This document shows positions 34,129 to 41,001 of a stretch of 64,000 bases of DNA, one piece after another (the first letter of the stretch is position 1; the number at the start of each line of letters is the position of its first letter). The stretch is from the NCBI RefSeq assembly GCF_008122505.1, contig NZ_VSSB01000002.1, positions 124,001 through 188,000 on the forward strand. The letters are read 5' to 3'. This DNA comes from Agromyces mariniharenae (GTDB lineage Bacteria; Actinomycetota; Actinomycetes; Actinomycetales; Microbacteriaceae). A program made the translations under genes and the position numbers. The notes beneath the pieces were generated by a model. That model was given only the letters and a program-made list of their open reading frames with translations. It made no database searches and had not been told where the DNA came from.

Positions 34129-35007
34129 ATGCCCGAATCCCCTGAGGTGCAGGCACTCGCCGACGATCTCGGCCGGCGGCTCGCGGGTCACGAGATCCGC
34201 GGCGTCGACGTGCTCGAGTTCAGGGTGACGAAGACGCGAGCGCGTCCGCTGGAGTCGCTGGTCGGTCGCCGCGTGGCCGGCGTCACGCGGCGCGGCAAGC
34301 TGCTCGACGTCACCCTCGACGACGACGCGCACTTCGTCGTGTCGCTCGGGCGGCACGGCTGGGCGCGCTACGGCGGCGCCGAGGCATCCGTCACCGAGGC
34401 ATCCGTCACCGAGGCGCCGAACGCCGAGTCCGAGCCGCCACCGCCCGCGCTCGTCTCGATCGAGTTCGACGACGGCACGACGCTCGAGCTGACGGATGCC
34501 GGTGACTGGATCTCGCTCGGCGGCTGGGTCGTCGACGACCCCTTCGAGGTGCCGGCCGTGGCCAAGCTCGGGCCCGACCCCGCCGACCCCGACTTCACGC
34601 GAGCGGACTTCGACGCGGGGGTCGTCGGCCGGCGCAAGCAGGTCAAGGCCGTGCTGCAGGAGCAGGAGTCGCTCGCCGGAATCGGCAACGCGTACTCCGA
34701 CGAGATCCTGCATGCGGCGCAGCTCTCGCCCGTCGCCCACGCCGCGTCGCTGGGCGGCGACGAGCTCGACCGCCTGTTCGCGTCGACGGTCGGCGTGATC
34801 TCCGAGGCGGTCGCGGCGCGCAGCGGGGTGCCGATCGACCAGCTCAAGGCAGCCAAGGTCGCCGCCATGCAGGTGCACGGGCGAACGGGCGAGCCGTGCC
34901 CCCGGTGCGGCGACGAGATCCGCGACTTCTCGTTCGCGAGCACCACGGCGCAGTACTCGGCGACCTGCCAGACGGGCGGCGAGGTGCTGCCGCTGCGCAA
35001 GTCGTAG
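34129..35007 (+). CDS. Fpg/Nei family DNA glycosylase with altered zinc finger
   Basis: 292 aa. The mature N-terminus PESPEVQAL gives the catalytic Pro and Glu. The beta-hairpin Lys is in RRGKLLD, and the H2TH region is LAGIGNAYSDEILHAAQLSP. The C-terminal zinc finger has CPRC, but the second pair reads YSATC, so only three of four Cys remain; in the paralogue at 38170 the same place reads YCPTC. A Glu/Ala/Ser/Thr-rich insert in the N-terminal domain is encoded by a 15-bp tandem repeat. It removes oxidised bases if active. A weak GAGGCT box lies 6 nt before the ATG. Confidence 0.88.
   Translation: MPESPEVQALADDLGRRLAGHEIRGVDVLEFRVTKTRARPLESLVGRRVAGVTRRGKLLDVTLDDDAHFVVSLGRHGWARYGGAEASVTEASVTEAPNAESEPPPPALVSIEFDDGTTLELTDAGDWISLGGWVVDDPFEVPAVAKLGPDPADPDFTRADFDAGVVGRRKQVKAVLQEQESLAGIGNAYSDEILHAAQLSPVAHAASLGGDELDRLFASTVGVISEAVAARSGVPIDQLKAAKVAAMQVHGRTGEPCPRCGDEIRDFSFASTTAQYSATCQTGGEVLPLRKS
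34381..34410. repeat. 15-bp tandem duplication inside the Fpg/Nei gene
   Basis: GAGGCATCCGTCACC occurs twice head to tail (34381-34395 and 34396-34410), encoding repeated EASVT. Each copy contains the frequent word GGCATCC. Confidence 0.85.
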
Positions 35008-35046
35008 CGGCGGACCCGGCGAGGAAGCTCGTCGGAGCCGCCGACC

Positions 35047-35084
35047 GGCCGGCTCAGCCTCGGACGGCGGGGCCTCAGCCGGCC
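35047..35084. terminator. Bidirectional hairpin between Fpg/Nei and DUF4190 genes
   Basis: GGCCGGCT (35047-35054) pairs with AGCCGGCC (35077-35084). It lies between convergent genes and overlaps the DUF4190 stop. Confidence 0.5.
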
Positions 35085-35380
35085 GAGACGAACCCCGTCG
35101 ACAGGATGGACAGCAGCATCGTGAGCCACACGATGAAGAAGACCACGCTGAAGGCCGTGAGCGCGTAGCCCGCGATGAGCCCGGTGAGCGCGAGCACGCG
35201 GCCCTCCTCGCCGGTCCGAGCGATCTGGCGCAGGGCGAGATGCCCGGTGATGATCCCGGCGATGGGGGCGATGAATCCGGCGATGATCGCCACGATCGAG
35301 AGCACGTTCGTTCGCGAGACGGCGGGAGCCGGCGGCGCGGCGGGATACGCCGTCGCGGGGGCAGCGGGGGGCAGGGTCAT
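35075..35380 (-). CDS. DUF4190 domain membrane protein
   Basis: 101 aa. A short Pro/Ala-rich head is followed by the DUF4190 core: SIVAIIAGFIAPIAGIITGHLAL, QIARTGEEGR, LALTGLIAGYALTAFSVVFF. Two or three membrane helices. ATG 35380 lies 7 nt after a TAGGAT box, so it is probably leaderless. Function unknown. Divergent from a histidine-phosphatase gene whose -10 box lies only 21 bp away. Confidence 0.88.
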   Translation of the reverse strand: MTLPPAAPATAYPAAPPAPAVSRTNVLSIVAIIAGFIAPIAGIITGHLALRQIARTGEEGRVLALTGLIAGYALTAFSVVFFIVWLTMLLSILSTGFVSAG

Positions 35381-35414
35381 GATTGGGATCCTACGGCTGG
35401 ATCGAACGCGGACG

Positions 35415-35420
35415 TAGGGT
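35415..35420 (+). promoter_or_regulatory. -10 box of leaderless histidine-phosphatase promoter
   Basis: TAGGGT followed by exactly 6 nt and GTG 35427. Confidence 0.6.
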
Positions 35421-35426
35421 CGTACC

Positions 35427-35993
35427 GTGGACGCCCGCATCCTGCTCGTGCGGCACGGCGAGACCGACTGGAACACCGAGGGGCTGGTGCAGGGCCGCAC
35501 CGACCTGCCGCTCAACGCGCGCGGGCGCGAGCAGGCCGACGAGGTGGCGCGGGCGCTCGGGGGTCGCGGCATCCGTCGCGTCGTCAGCAGCCCGCTGCAC
35601 CGCGCGACGCAGACGGCGGAGGTCATCGCGGAGGCGCTCGGCCTCGACGGCTTCGACGTCGACGCCGGCCTCGTCGAGCAGGCCTTCGGTCGCGCCGAGG
35701 GACGGCGCTGGGCGGACGCGACGGCGGAGTTCCCCGACGGCGTGCCCGGCATCGAGGACCGGCCGTCCGTCGTCGCCCGGGCGAGGGCCGCGCTCGAGCG
35801 CTGGGCCGTGCCGGGGGAGACGATCGCGGTGGTCACGCACCGGGGCGTCATCAACGCGCTCCGCCTCTCGGTGGGCGAGCACCCCGACACGGTCACGCCC
35901 GCGTTCGGGAACGCGTCGATCCACGAGCTCGTGCTCGCCGGCGGTCGGCTGCGCGCCGGCGGTCGGCTGCGCGCCGGCGACGACCACGAGTGA
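35427..35993 (+). CDS. Histidine phosphatase family protein (phosphoglycerate mutase-like)
   Basis: 188 aa. The catalytic RHG motif is in LLVRHGETDWNTEG, with RTDLPLNARGREQA next to it. The second catalytic His is in VVTHRGVINALRL. Members include broad phosphatases and cobalamin- or sugar-phosphate-specific enzymes; the substrate is unknown. The C-terminal end is extended by an 18-bp duplication (GGRLRAGGRLRAG). The leaderless GTG start is described in the promoter entry. Confidence 0.92.
   Translation: MDARILLVRHGETDWNTEGLVQGRTDLPLNARGREQADEVARALGGRGIRRVVSSPLHRATQTAEVIAEALGLDGFDVDAGLVEQAFGRAEGRRWADATAEFPDGVPGIEDRPSVVARARAALERWAVPGETIAVVTHRGVINALRLSVGEHPDTVTPAFGNASIHELVLAGGRLRAGGRLRAGDDHE
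35937..35972. repeat. 18-bp tandem duplication at the phosphatase C-terminus
   Basis: GCCGGCGGTCGGCTGCGC occurs twice (35937-35954, 35955-35972) immediately before the last codons. Confidence 0.85.
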
Positions 35994-35999
35994 CCGCGC

Positions 36000-36827
36000 T
36001 CAGTCGGGCGACCCGAGGGGAGCGGTGCCCGTCCCGTCGGGCACGGTCCGCACCTCGAGGAGCTCCTCGCGGCCGCTGCCGCCTGACACCGCGAGCGTGA
36101 GCACCGGCCCGACGCCCGGCGCGTAGAACTTCAGCTCCTGGACGTCGGGTTCGAGCGGCGTCGTGTCGCGGGTCAGCACCGCGCCGCTGAACGAGCCGTA
36201 GGGGACCTCGACGAGCTCGGAGTCGCCGAGCACGGCGCCGGCGTCCTCGGCCTCGCCGGCGAGGTACTCCTGCCGGTACGTCATGCCCGGCTGCGGGTCG
36301 GCCGGCATCGCGATGCCCGGGAGCGCGCCGTCGACGCCCGCCTCGAAGCTGCCCTCGCGCGACACGACCTCGCCGCCCTCGAACTCCGCGGTGTCCTCGC
36401 CGAGGTACCAGACAGCGCCGTCGGCGTCCTGCGCGTACCAGTCGAACGTGTCCTCGACGAGCTCGTCACCCCGCATCACGGTGTCCCGCACGACGCGCGC
36501 CTCGATGCCGTTCGCGATCCGCTTCGTCTCGGAGGTCACCGTGACGCGCACGGTGAGGTCGCCCTCGGGATCGGTCTCGCGGTACACCCATTGCGTGCCC
36601 GGCGTCATCGGCCAGTAGGGGTTGTCGATCTCGGTGGTGAAGTCCGCCGGGTCGAGCTCGACGGGGTCATCGCCCTGGGGGAGCACTGCGGCCGAGCCGG
36701 GCGCCGCGGAGCCGCCGGCCGGGGCCGTGGACGCGGGCACCGGTGAGGACGCGATGCAGCCCGCCAGTGCCGCAGTGCTGCTCGTGGCGACGACGAGGGC
36801 CGTGAGTCTCCTGGTGATCGAGTCCAT
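36000..36827 (-). CDS. Predicted lipoprotein of unknown function
   Basis: 275 aa. Signal peptide with the lipobox LAGC: RRLTALVVATSSTAALAGC, so it should be lipid-anchored on the outer face of the membrane. The mature part starts with a Pro/Ala/Ser linker. It then has NPYWPMTPGTQWVYRETDPEG and beta-rich segments to the end (LKFYAPGVGPVLTLAV). Such proteins recur in actinobacteria without assigned function. ATG 36827 has GAGG 7 nt upstream. Convergent with the phosphatase gene, 6 bp apart. Confidence 0.8.
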   Translation of the reverse strand: MDSITRRLTALVVATSSTAALAGCIASSPVPASTAPAGGSAAPGSAAVLPQGDDPVELDPADFTTEIDNPYWPMTPGTQWVYRETDPEGDLTVRVTVTSETKRIANGIEARVVRDTVMRGDELVEDTFDWYAQDADGAVWYLGEDTAEFEGGEVVSREGSFEAGVDGALPGIAMPADPQPGMTYRQEYLAGEAEDAGAVLGDSELVEVPYGSFSGAVLTRDTTPLEPDVQELKFYAPGVGPVLTLAVSGGSGREELLEVRTVPDGTGTAPLGSPD

Positions 36828-36924
36828 CGGATGCCTCGATTCCCGCGCACGCTCGGCGCGGTGCCCCTCCAGCATCCGTCGGGGTGCTGGCCCGCCGCGA
36901 GGGCGGAGTGCCGTTCGGCCCGCG

Positions 36925-37308
36925 TCAGCGGCCGGCGCGGACCCCGGCCCGATCGGCGAGCCGGCGCTCGAGGTCGGCCTCGGACTCGACGAACCACACG
37001 TGGTCGGCGCGGTTCGACTCGCGCACGTAGTCGCGCAGCGCGTCGCTCTTCGCGACGTGGGCGCTGATGTCGCCCACGACCGCGAGCCGCAGGCGGTAGT
37101 TCACGAGCTTCTGCGTGATCTCGCCTGCGAGGCCGGTCTTCAGCCGGAAGAACTTCGGGTCGAGGCGCTCGACGGGCACGGCGATGAGCTCGGCCTGGTG
37201 CGACCAGGCCGAGCCCACGAGGTCGGTGGCGTCGTCGGGCGTCGAGATGGGCTCTCCCTCAGCCTCGAGGAGGAGCACGCGGACGCCGTGGTGTTCGTCG
37301 ATGCGCAT
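36925..37308 (-). CDS. DUF4180 domain-containing protein
   Basis: 127 aa, full family length. Family hallmarks are ISTPDDATDLVGSAW, LIAVPVERLDPKFFRL, GLAGEITQKLVNYRLRLAVVGDIS and VRESNRADHVWFV. The domain is soluble and of unknown biochemical role. ATG 37308 lies exactly 6 nt after a TAGGGT box, indicating a leaderless transcript. Confidence 0.92.
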   Translation of the reverse strand: MRIDEHHGVRVLLLEAEGEPISTPDDATDLVGSAWSHQAELIAVPVERLDPKFFRLKTGLAGEITQKLVNYRLRLAVVGDISAHVAKSDALRDYVRESNRADHVWFVESEADLERRLADRAGVRAGR

Positions 37309-37352
37309 GAGACGACCCTAGCCCCCGGACGGGGGTGGCGGGTCATCGCTCG

Positions 37353-38111
37353 CTACGGCGAGCCGAGGCAGGTGACCTGGTTGATCCAGCCGTAGGCGTA
37401 GTCGTCGTTGCCGTAGACCACGGGGATCGCCTCGTCGGCCGCGACGTCGGCGAACTCCATCGTGTCGGTGACGTCGGGCAGGAGCGCGTCGGCGTCGTTC
37501 GAGAACCCGAGCTGCACCTGCAGCGTCCCGCAGTCCGACTCGGTGAAGAGCGCCGCCTCCCAGCAGCCCTGCGCGTAGTCCGTCGAGCAGTCGGCGTCGT
37601 AGCGTCCGTCCAGGTAGAACTCGAGCGCGGCCGGGAACGCGAAGTACGTCTCGCTGGATTCGTAGCGCTCGACGCCGTCCTCCGACACGTCCGGGCCCTC
37701 CGAGCCGTCCGAGCCGCCCGATACCCGCTCGTCGAGCTCCTGCTCGATGGTCTCCTGCGCGGTCGTGGCCGCCTGCGTCAGGAGGTTCATGGCGCCGATG
37801 GTCCCGAACGTGATGAGCGCGAGGAGCGCGACCCCGCCGGCGACGATGCCCGCGATCACCCCGCCCGAAAGGCCGCGCTTCCGCGGTGGCGCGACCGCGG
37901 CATCCGTCGTGCCTGCCTCCTGCAGGAGCACCTGCCGGGCGGTCGCCAGGGTGGCCGCCCACTGCTCGGCCTCCCGGCGCTGCGTCGGGTCCTGGTAGCG
38001 CGACGGATGCCGCGCCCAGTACTCCTCGGAGTAGGCGCGCTCGACGAGCTCGACGGTGAGGGGTGCGTCGGGGAAGATGCGCAGCACCTGCCGCGCCGTG
38101 ATGGGGTCCAC
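37353..38111 (-). CDS. Single-pass membrane protein of unknown function
   Basis: 252 aa. A cytoplasmic N-terminal region (ITARQVLRIFPDAPLTVELVERAYSEEYWARHPSRY) is followed by one helix (GGVIAGIVAGGVALLALITFGTIGA). The extracytoplasmic domain has four Cys (ADCSTDYAQGCW, SDCGTLQVQ, QVTCLGSP) that could form two disulfides. No family is recognised. GTG 38111 lies exactly 6 nt after a TACGAT box. It diverges from an Fpg/Nei gene with the two -10 boxes only 34 bp apart. Confidence 0.78.
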   Translation of the reverse strand: MDPITARQVLRIFPDAPLTVELVERAYSEEYWARHPSRYQDPTQRREAEQWAATLATARQVLLQEAGTTDAAVAPPRKRGLSGGVIAGIVAGGVALLALITFGTIGAMNLLTQAATTAQETIEQELDERVSGGSDGSEGPDVSEDGVERYESSETYFAFPAALEFYLDGRYDADCSTDYAQGCWEAALFTESDCGTLQVQLGFSNDADALLPDVTDTMEFADVAADEAIPVVYGNDDYAYGWINQVTCLGSP

Positions 38112-38117
38112 AGGGTG

Positions 38118-38123
38118 ATCGTA
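38118..38123 (-). promoter_or_regulatory. -10 box of leaderless membrane-protein promoter
   Basis: TACGAT on the minus strand, 6 nt before GTG 38111. Confidence 0.6.
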
Positions 38124-38157
38124 GGGCGAGAACGGCCATGATGTCGCCCGCGGGTGA

Positions 38158-38163
38158 GACGAT
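38158..38163 (+). promoter_or_regulatory. -10 box of leaderless Fpg/Nei promoter
   Basis: GACGAT ends exactly 6 nt before GTG 38170. That spacing picks GTG 38170 over ATG 38167, in agreement with the need for an N-terminal Pro in this enzyme family. Confidence 0.55.
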
Positions 38164-38169
38164 GGCATG

Positions 38170-39030
38170 GTGCCCGAGCTGCCCGAGGTCGATGCGCTCG
38201 TGGGGTTCCTCCGCGAGCGGGCGGTCGGCCATGCCGTCACCGGGGCGACGGTCGCCGCGATCTCGGCCCTGAAGACGTTCGATCCGCCGCTGCAGGCACT
38301 CACCGGTCGCACGATCGATGGCGCGCGGCGGCACGGCAAGTTCGTCGACCTCGAGCTCGGCGACCTGCACCTCGTGTTCCACCTCGCACGCGCCGGCTGG
38401 CTGCGCTGGTACGAGGAGCTGCCGAAGACCGTGATCCGCCCGGGCAAGTCGCCGATCGCCCTGCGCGTGCGGCTCGACGACGGCTCGGGGTTCGACCTCA
38501 CCGAGGCGGGCACCAAGAAGTCGCTCGCGGTCTACGTCGCGCACGACCCCGCCGACGTGCCCGGCATCGCGCGGCTGGGTCCCGATCCCACGGCACCCGA
38601 CTTCACGCTCGACGACTTCGCGGCGATCCTGAAGGGGCGACGCACGCAGGTCAAGGGACTGCTGCGCGACCAGTCGGTCTTCGCCGGGGTCGGCAACGCG
38701 TACTCCGACGAGATCCTGCACAACGCGCGCATGTCGCCCTATGCGCTCGCCGCGAACCTCAAGCCCGACGACGTCGAGCGCCTCTACCGGGCGCTGCGCG
38801 ACACGCTCGACGAGGCGGTGGCCGGTGCCGCCGGCCGCCCGCCCGAAGAGCTGAAGGACGGCAAGCGCAGCCGCATGCAGGTGCACGGCCGCACCGGCCA
38901 GCCGTGCCCGGTCTGCGGCGACACCGTGCGCGAGGTCATCTTCGCCGACTCGACGTTCCAGTACTGCCCCACCTGCCAGACAGGCGGCAAGCCGCTCGCC
39001 GACCGGGTGCTGTCGCGCCTCCTGAAGTAG
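38170..39030 (+). CDS. Fpg/Nei family DNA glycosylase
   Basis: 286 aa. Starting at GTG 38170 the protein begins Met-Pro-Glu-Leu-Pro-Glu. After Met removal the catalytic Pro1-Glu2 are in place; ATG 38167 would add a Val and block this. The hairpin Lys is in RRHGKFVDLE, the H2TH region is FAGVGNAYSDEILHNARMSP, and all four zinc Cys are present (CPVC, CPTC). A bifunctional glycosylase/AP-lyase for oxidised bases is expected. Confidence 0.93.
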   Translation: MPELPEVDALVGFLRERAVGHAVTGATVAAISALKTFDPPLQALTGRTIDGARRHGKFVDLELGDLHLVFHLARAGWLRWYEELPKTVIRPGKSPIALRVRLDDGSGFDLTEAGTKKSLAVYVAHDPADVPGIARLGPDPTAPDFTLDDFAAILKGRRTQVKGLLRDQSVFAGVGNAYSDEILHNARMSPYALAANLKPDDVERLYRALRDTLDEAVAGAAGRPPEELKDGKRSRMQVHGRTGQPCPVCGDTVREVIFADSTFQYCPTCQTGGKPLADRVLSRLLK

Positions 39031-39093
39031 GTCCCTGCGTCACCGAGCTGGGGCCGAACCCCGGTGTCGGATGCCGCTGCGAGACTGTCGACG

Positions 39094-39678
39094 ATGACGT
39101 ACCTGCACACCCCTCGCCTCATGCTCACGGCCCTCACGCTCGACCACCTCGACGACTACCACCGCGTCTACGGCGACCCGCGCACGTGGGAGCACCTCCC
39201 GAGCGGTCGCCACGTCGATCGTGCCCAGTCCGCCCGTGCCATCGAGCGCTCGATGGCGAGTCGCCGCGAGCACGGATTCGGTCACCTGGCGGTCACGCTG
39301 CGCGAACCCGTCGGCGAGCTTCCGCCCGGCGGGTTCATCGGCACCGCCGGCGCCGCGATGCTGCCGTTCGGCGCGTGGAACCTCGGCTACCGCTTCCTGC
39401 CAGAGGCGTGGGGCCGCGGGCTGGCGGGCGAGGCCGCCGCCGCGTCGATCGAGGCGGCCAGGGCCACCGCGCCCGACGTGCCGGTCACGGCGCGCGTGCT
39501 GGCGAACAACCCGGCGTCGATCCGCGTGCTCGAACGGCTCGACCTCGAGCTCGCATGGCAGGGCGTCTCGTCGACCGCGCCGACCGGGCCCGACGACACG
39601 ACCCATCTCGAGCGGCTGGTGTTCGCCGACCGTCCGCTCGACGAGGCGATGCTCCGCGAGGTCATCGCTCTCGGCTGA
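39094..39678 (+). CDS. GNAT family N-acetyltransferase
   Basis: 194 aa, RimJ/RimL-like. It opens with YLHTPRLMLTALTLDHLDDYHRVYGDP and contains the acetyl-CoA-binding FLPEAWGRGLAGEAAAASIE and then RVLANNPASIRVLERLDLEL. The target amine is unknown. A GAGACT box lies 7 nt before ATG 39094. A deaminase gene follows 21 bp downstream but has its own -10 box. Confidence 0.9.
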   Translation: MTYLHTPRLMLTALTLDHLDDYHRVYGDPRTWEHLPSGRHVDRAQSARAIERSMASRREHGFGHLAVTLREPVGELPPGGFIGTAGAAMLPFGAWNLGYRFLPEAWGRGLAGEAAAASIEAARATAPDVPVTARVLANNPASIRVLERLDLELAWQGVSSTAPTGPDDTTHLERLVFADRPLDEAMLREVIALG

Positions 39679-39699
39679 TTCCGGGGGCAGACTGCTTCC

Positions 39700-40188
39700 A
39701 TGGCCATCTCCGAGACCGACCTCGTCCACCTCCGCCGCGCCGTCGCCCTCGCCGAAGAGGCCGCCGACGCGGGTGACGGCCCGTTCGGCTCCGTGCTCGT
39801 CGACCGCGACGGGGTCGAACGGTTCGCCGACCGCAACCGCGAACAGAGCACCGGCGATCCGACGCGGCATCCCGAGATCGAGATCGCGCGCTGGGCCGTG
39901 ACGCACCTGACCCCCGCAGACCGCGCCGCCGCGACCGTGTACACCTCGGGGGAGCACTGCCCGATGTGCTCGGCGGCTCACGCGTGGGTGGGTCTCGGCC
40001 GCATCGTCTTCGTCGCGTCGTCGGCGCAGATCTCCGCGTGGCGCGCCACCGCAGGCGCGGGCCCATCGGCCGTGGCGGCGCTGCCCATCGCGGTCGTCGC
40101 GCCCGGGCTCGTGGCCGAGGGTCCGATCGACGGACTCGCCGACGAGGTCCGCGTGCTCATCGAGCGGGAGGCCGCGCCGGGAGCGTGA
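39700..40188 (+). CDS. Nucleoside deaminase (CDA superfamily)
   Basis: 162 aa. Zinc site in RHPEIEIA (His-x-Glu) and GEHCPMCSAAH (Cys-x2-Cys), the guanine/cytosine-type deaminase layout. The N-terminal DGPFGSVLVDRDG strand pair is typical. Which base is deaminated cannot be told. CAGACT sits exactly 6 nt before ATG 39700, consistent with a leaderless mRNA. A strong hairpin follows. Confidence 0.9.
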   Translation: MAISETDLVHLRRAVALAEEAADAGDGPFGSVLVDRDGVERFADRNREQSTGDPTRHPEIEIARWAVTHLTPADRAAATVYTSGEHCPMCSAAHAWVGLGRIVFVASSAQISAWRATAGAGPSAVAALPIAVVAPGLVAEGPIDGLADEVRVLIEREAAPGA

Positions 40189-40217
40189 TGCTCCCAGCGG
40201 CCACCTGACATGCGAAC

Positions 40218-40246
40218 GGGCGACGGAGCGTGCTGCTCCGCCGCCC
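40218..40246. terminator. Bidirectional hairpin terminator
   Basis: Arms 40218-40229 and 40235-40246 form 11 of 12 pairs with a 5-nt loop, between convergent genes. Confidence 0.7.
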
Positions 40247-40262
40247 GCACGGGTGCTTGCGC

Positions 40263-40910
40263 CTAGACGGGGCGCCCGGTCTCGGTGTCGCGGCGTTCGC
40301 GCGTCGCGGACTGCGCGTCGAGGGTCGCGCGCTCTTCCCGCGCGGCCTGCTCGCGCTCCGCGGCCGCCCGCTCGTCGGAGGCGGCGTCGCGGTCGTCAGC
40401 GGCTGCGACGCGGTCGTCGCGCATGGCTGTGCGCTCGTCGCGAGCGGCCACGTGCTCGTCGTGGGCGGCGACGCGCTCGTCGCCGTCGGCCGTGCGCCCG
40501 CCGGCGCGCGCCTCGGCGACCGCGGCGCGGGCCGCGTCCTCGTCACGCACCACGTCGGGGTCGACGTCGTCGGCCTTGCGCATTCGCTCGTCGGTCTGCG
40601 TGCGCAGCTGCTCCGCGTCCGCCCGGTGCGCGGCGCTCTCGCGCTCGAGGCGCTCCGCCTCGAGCTTCGCCTGCATGGCGTCGGCCTCGGCCTGCTTCGC
40701 CGCGGCCGCCGCGGTCGCGGCATCCGCCTCGCGCTCACGGCGCGAGACATCGGTCTCGTATGCGTCGCGGCGCAGCTCCTCGGCCTTGCGGCGCTCGGAT
40801 TCGAGGTGCGCCTCGCGGCGGCGCCGGCTGGTCATGAGCCACGCGACCACGATGATCGCGATGACGACGACGATGCCGACGATGATCCAGATGATGGTGC
40901 TGGTTTCCAC
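40263..40910 (-). CDS. Membrane-anchored coiled-coil protein
   Basis: 215 aa. An N-terminal helix (IIWIIVGIVVVIAIIVVAWLM) is followed by about 190 residues of Ala/Glu/Arg/Asp-rich coiled coil, including repeated blocks such as AARDERTAMRDDRVAAADDRDAASDERAA. No enzymatic motif. The GTG start at 40910 has a GAGGAGG site upstream. Likely structural or scaffolding; function unknown. Confidence 0.8.
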   Translation of the reverse strand: METSTIIWIIVGIVVVIAIIVVAWLMTSRRRREAHLESERRKAEELRRDAYETDVSRREREADAATAAAAAKQAEADAMQAKLEAERLERESAAHRADAEQLRTQTDERMRKADDVDPDVVRDEDAARAAVAEARAGGRTADGDERVAAHDEHVAARDERTAMRDDRVAAADDRDAASDERAAAEREQAAREERATLDAQSATRERRDTETGRPV

Positions 40911-41001
40911 AGGGAACCGCCTCCTCGGGTCGGGTCGCGTCCAGCCAAGCCCGTGAGGACGCCTGGCGGCAATGCCTTGCCAAACGTCGCCGAGTGGGGG
41001 A

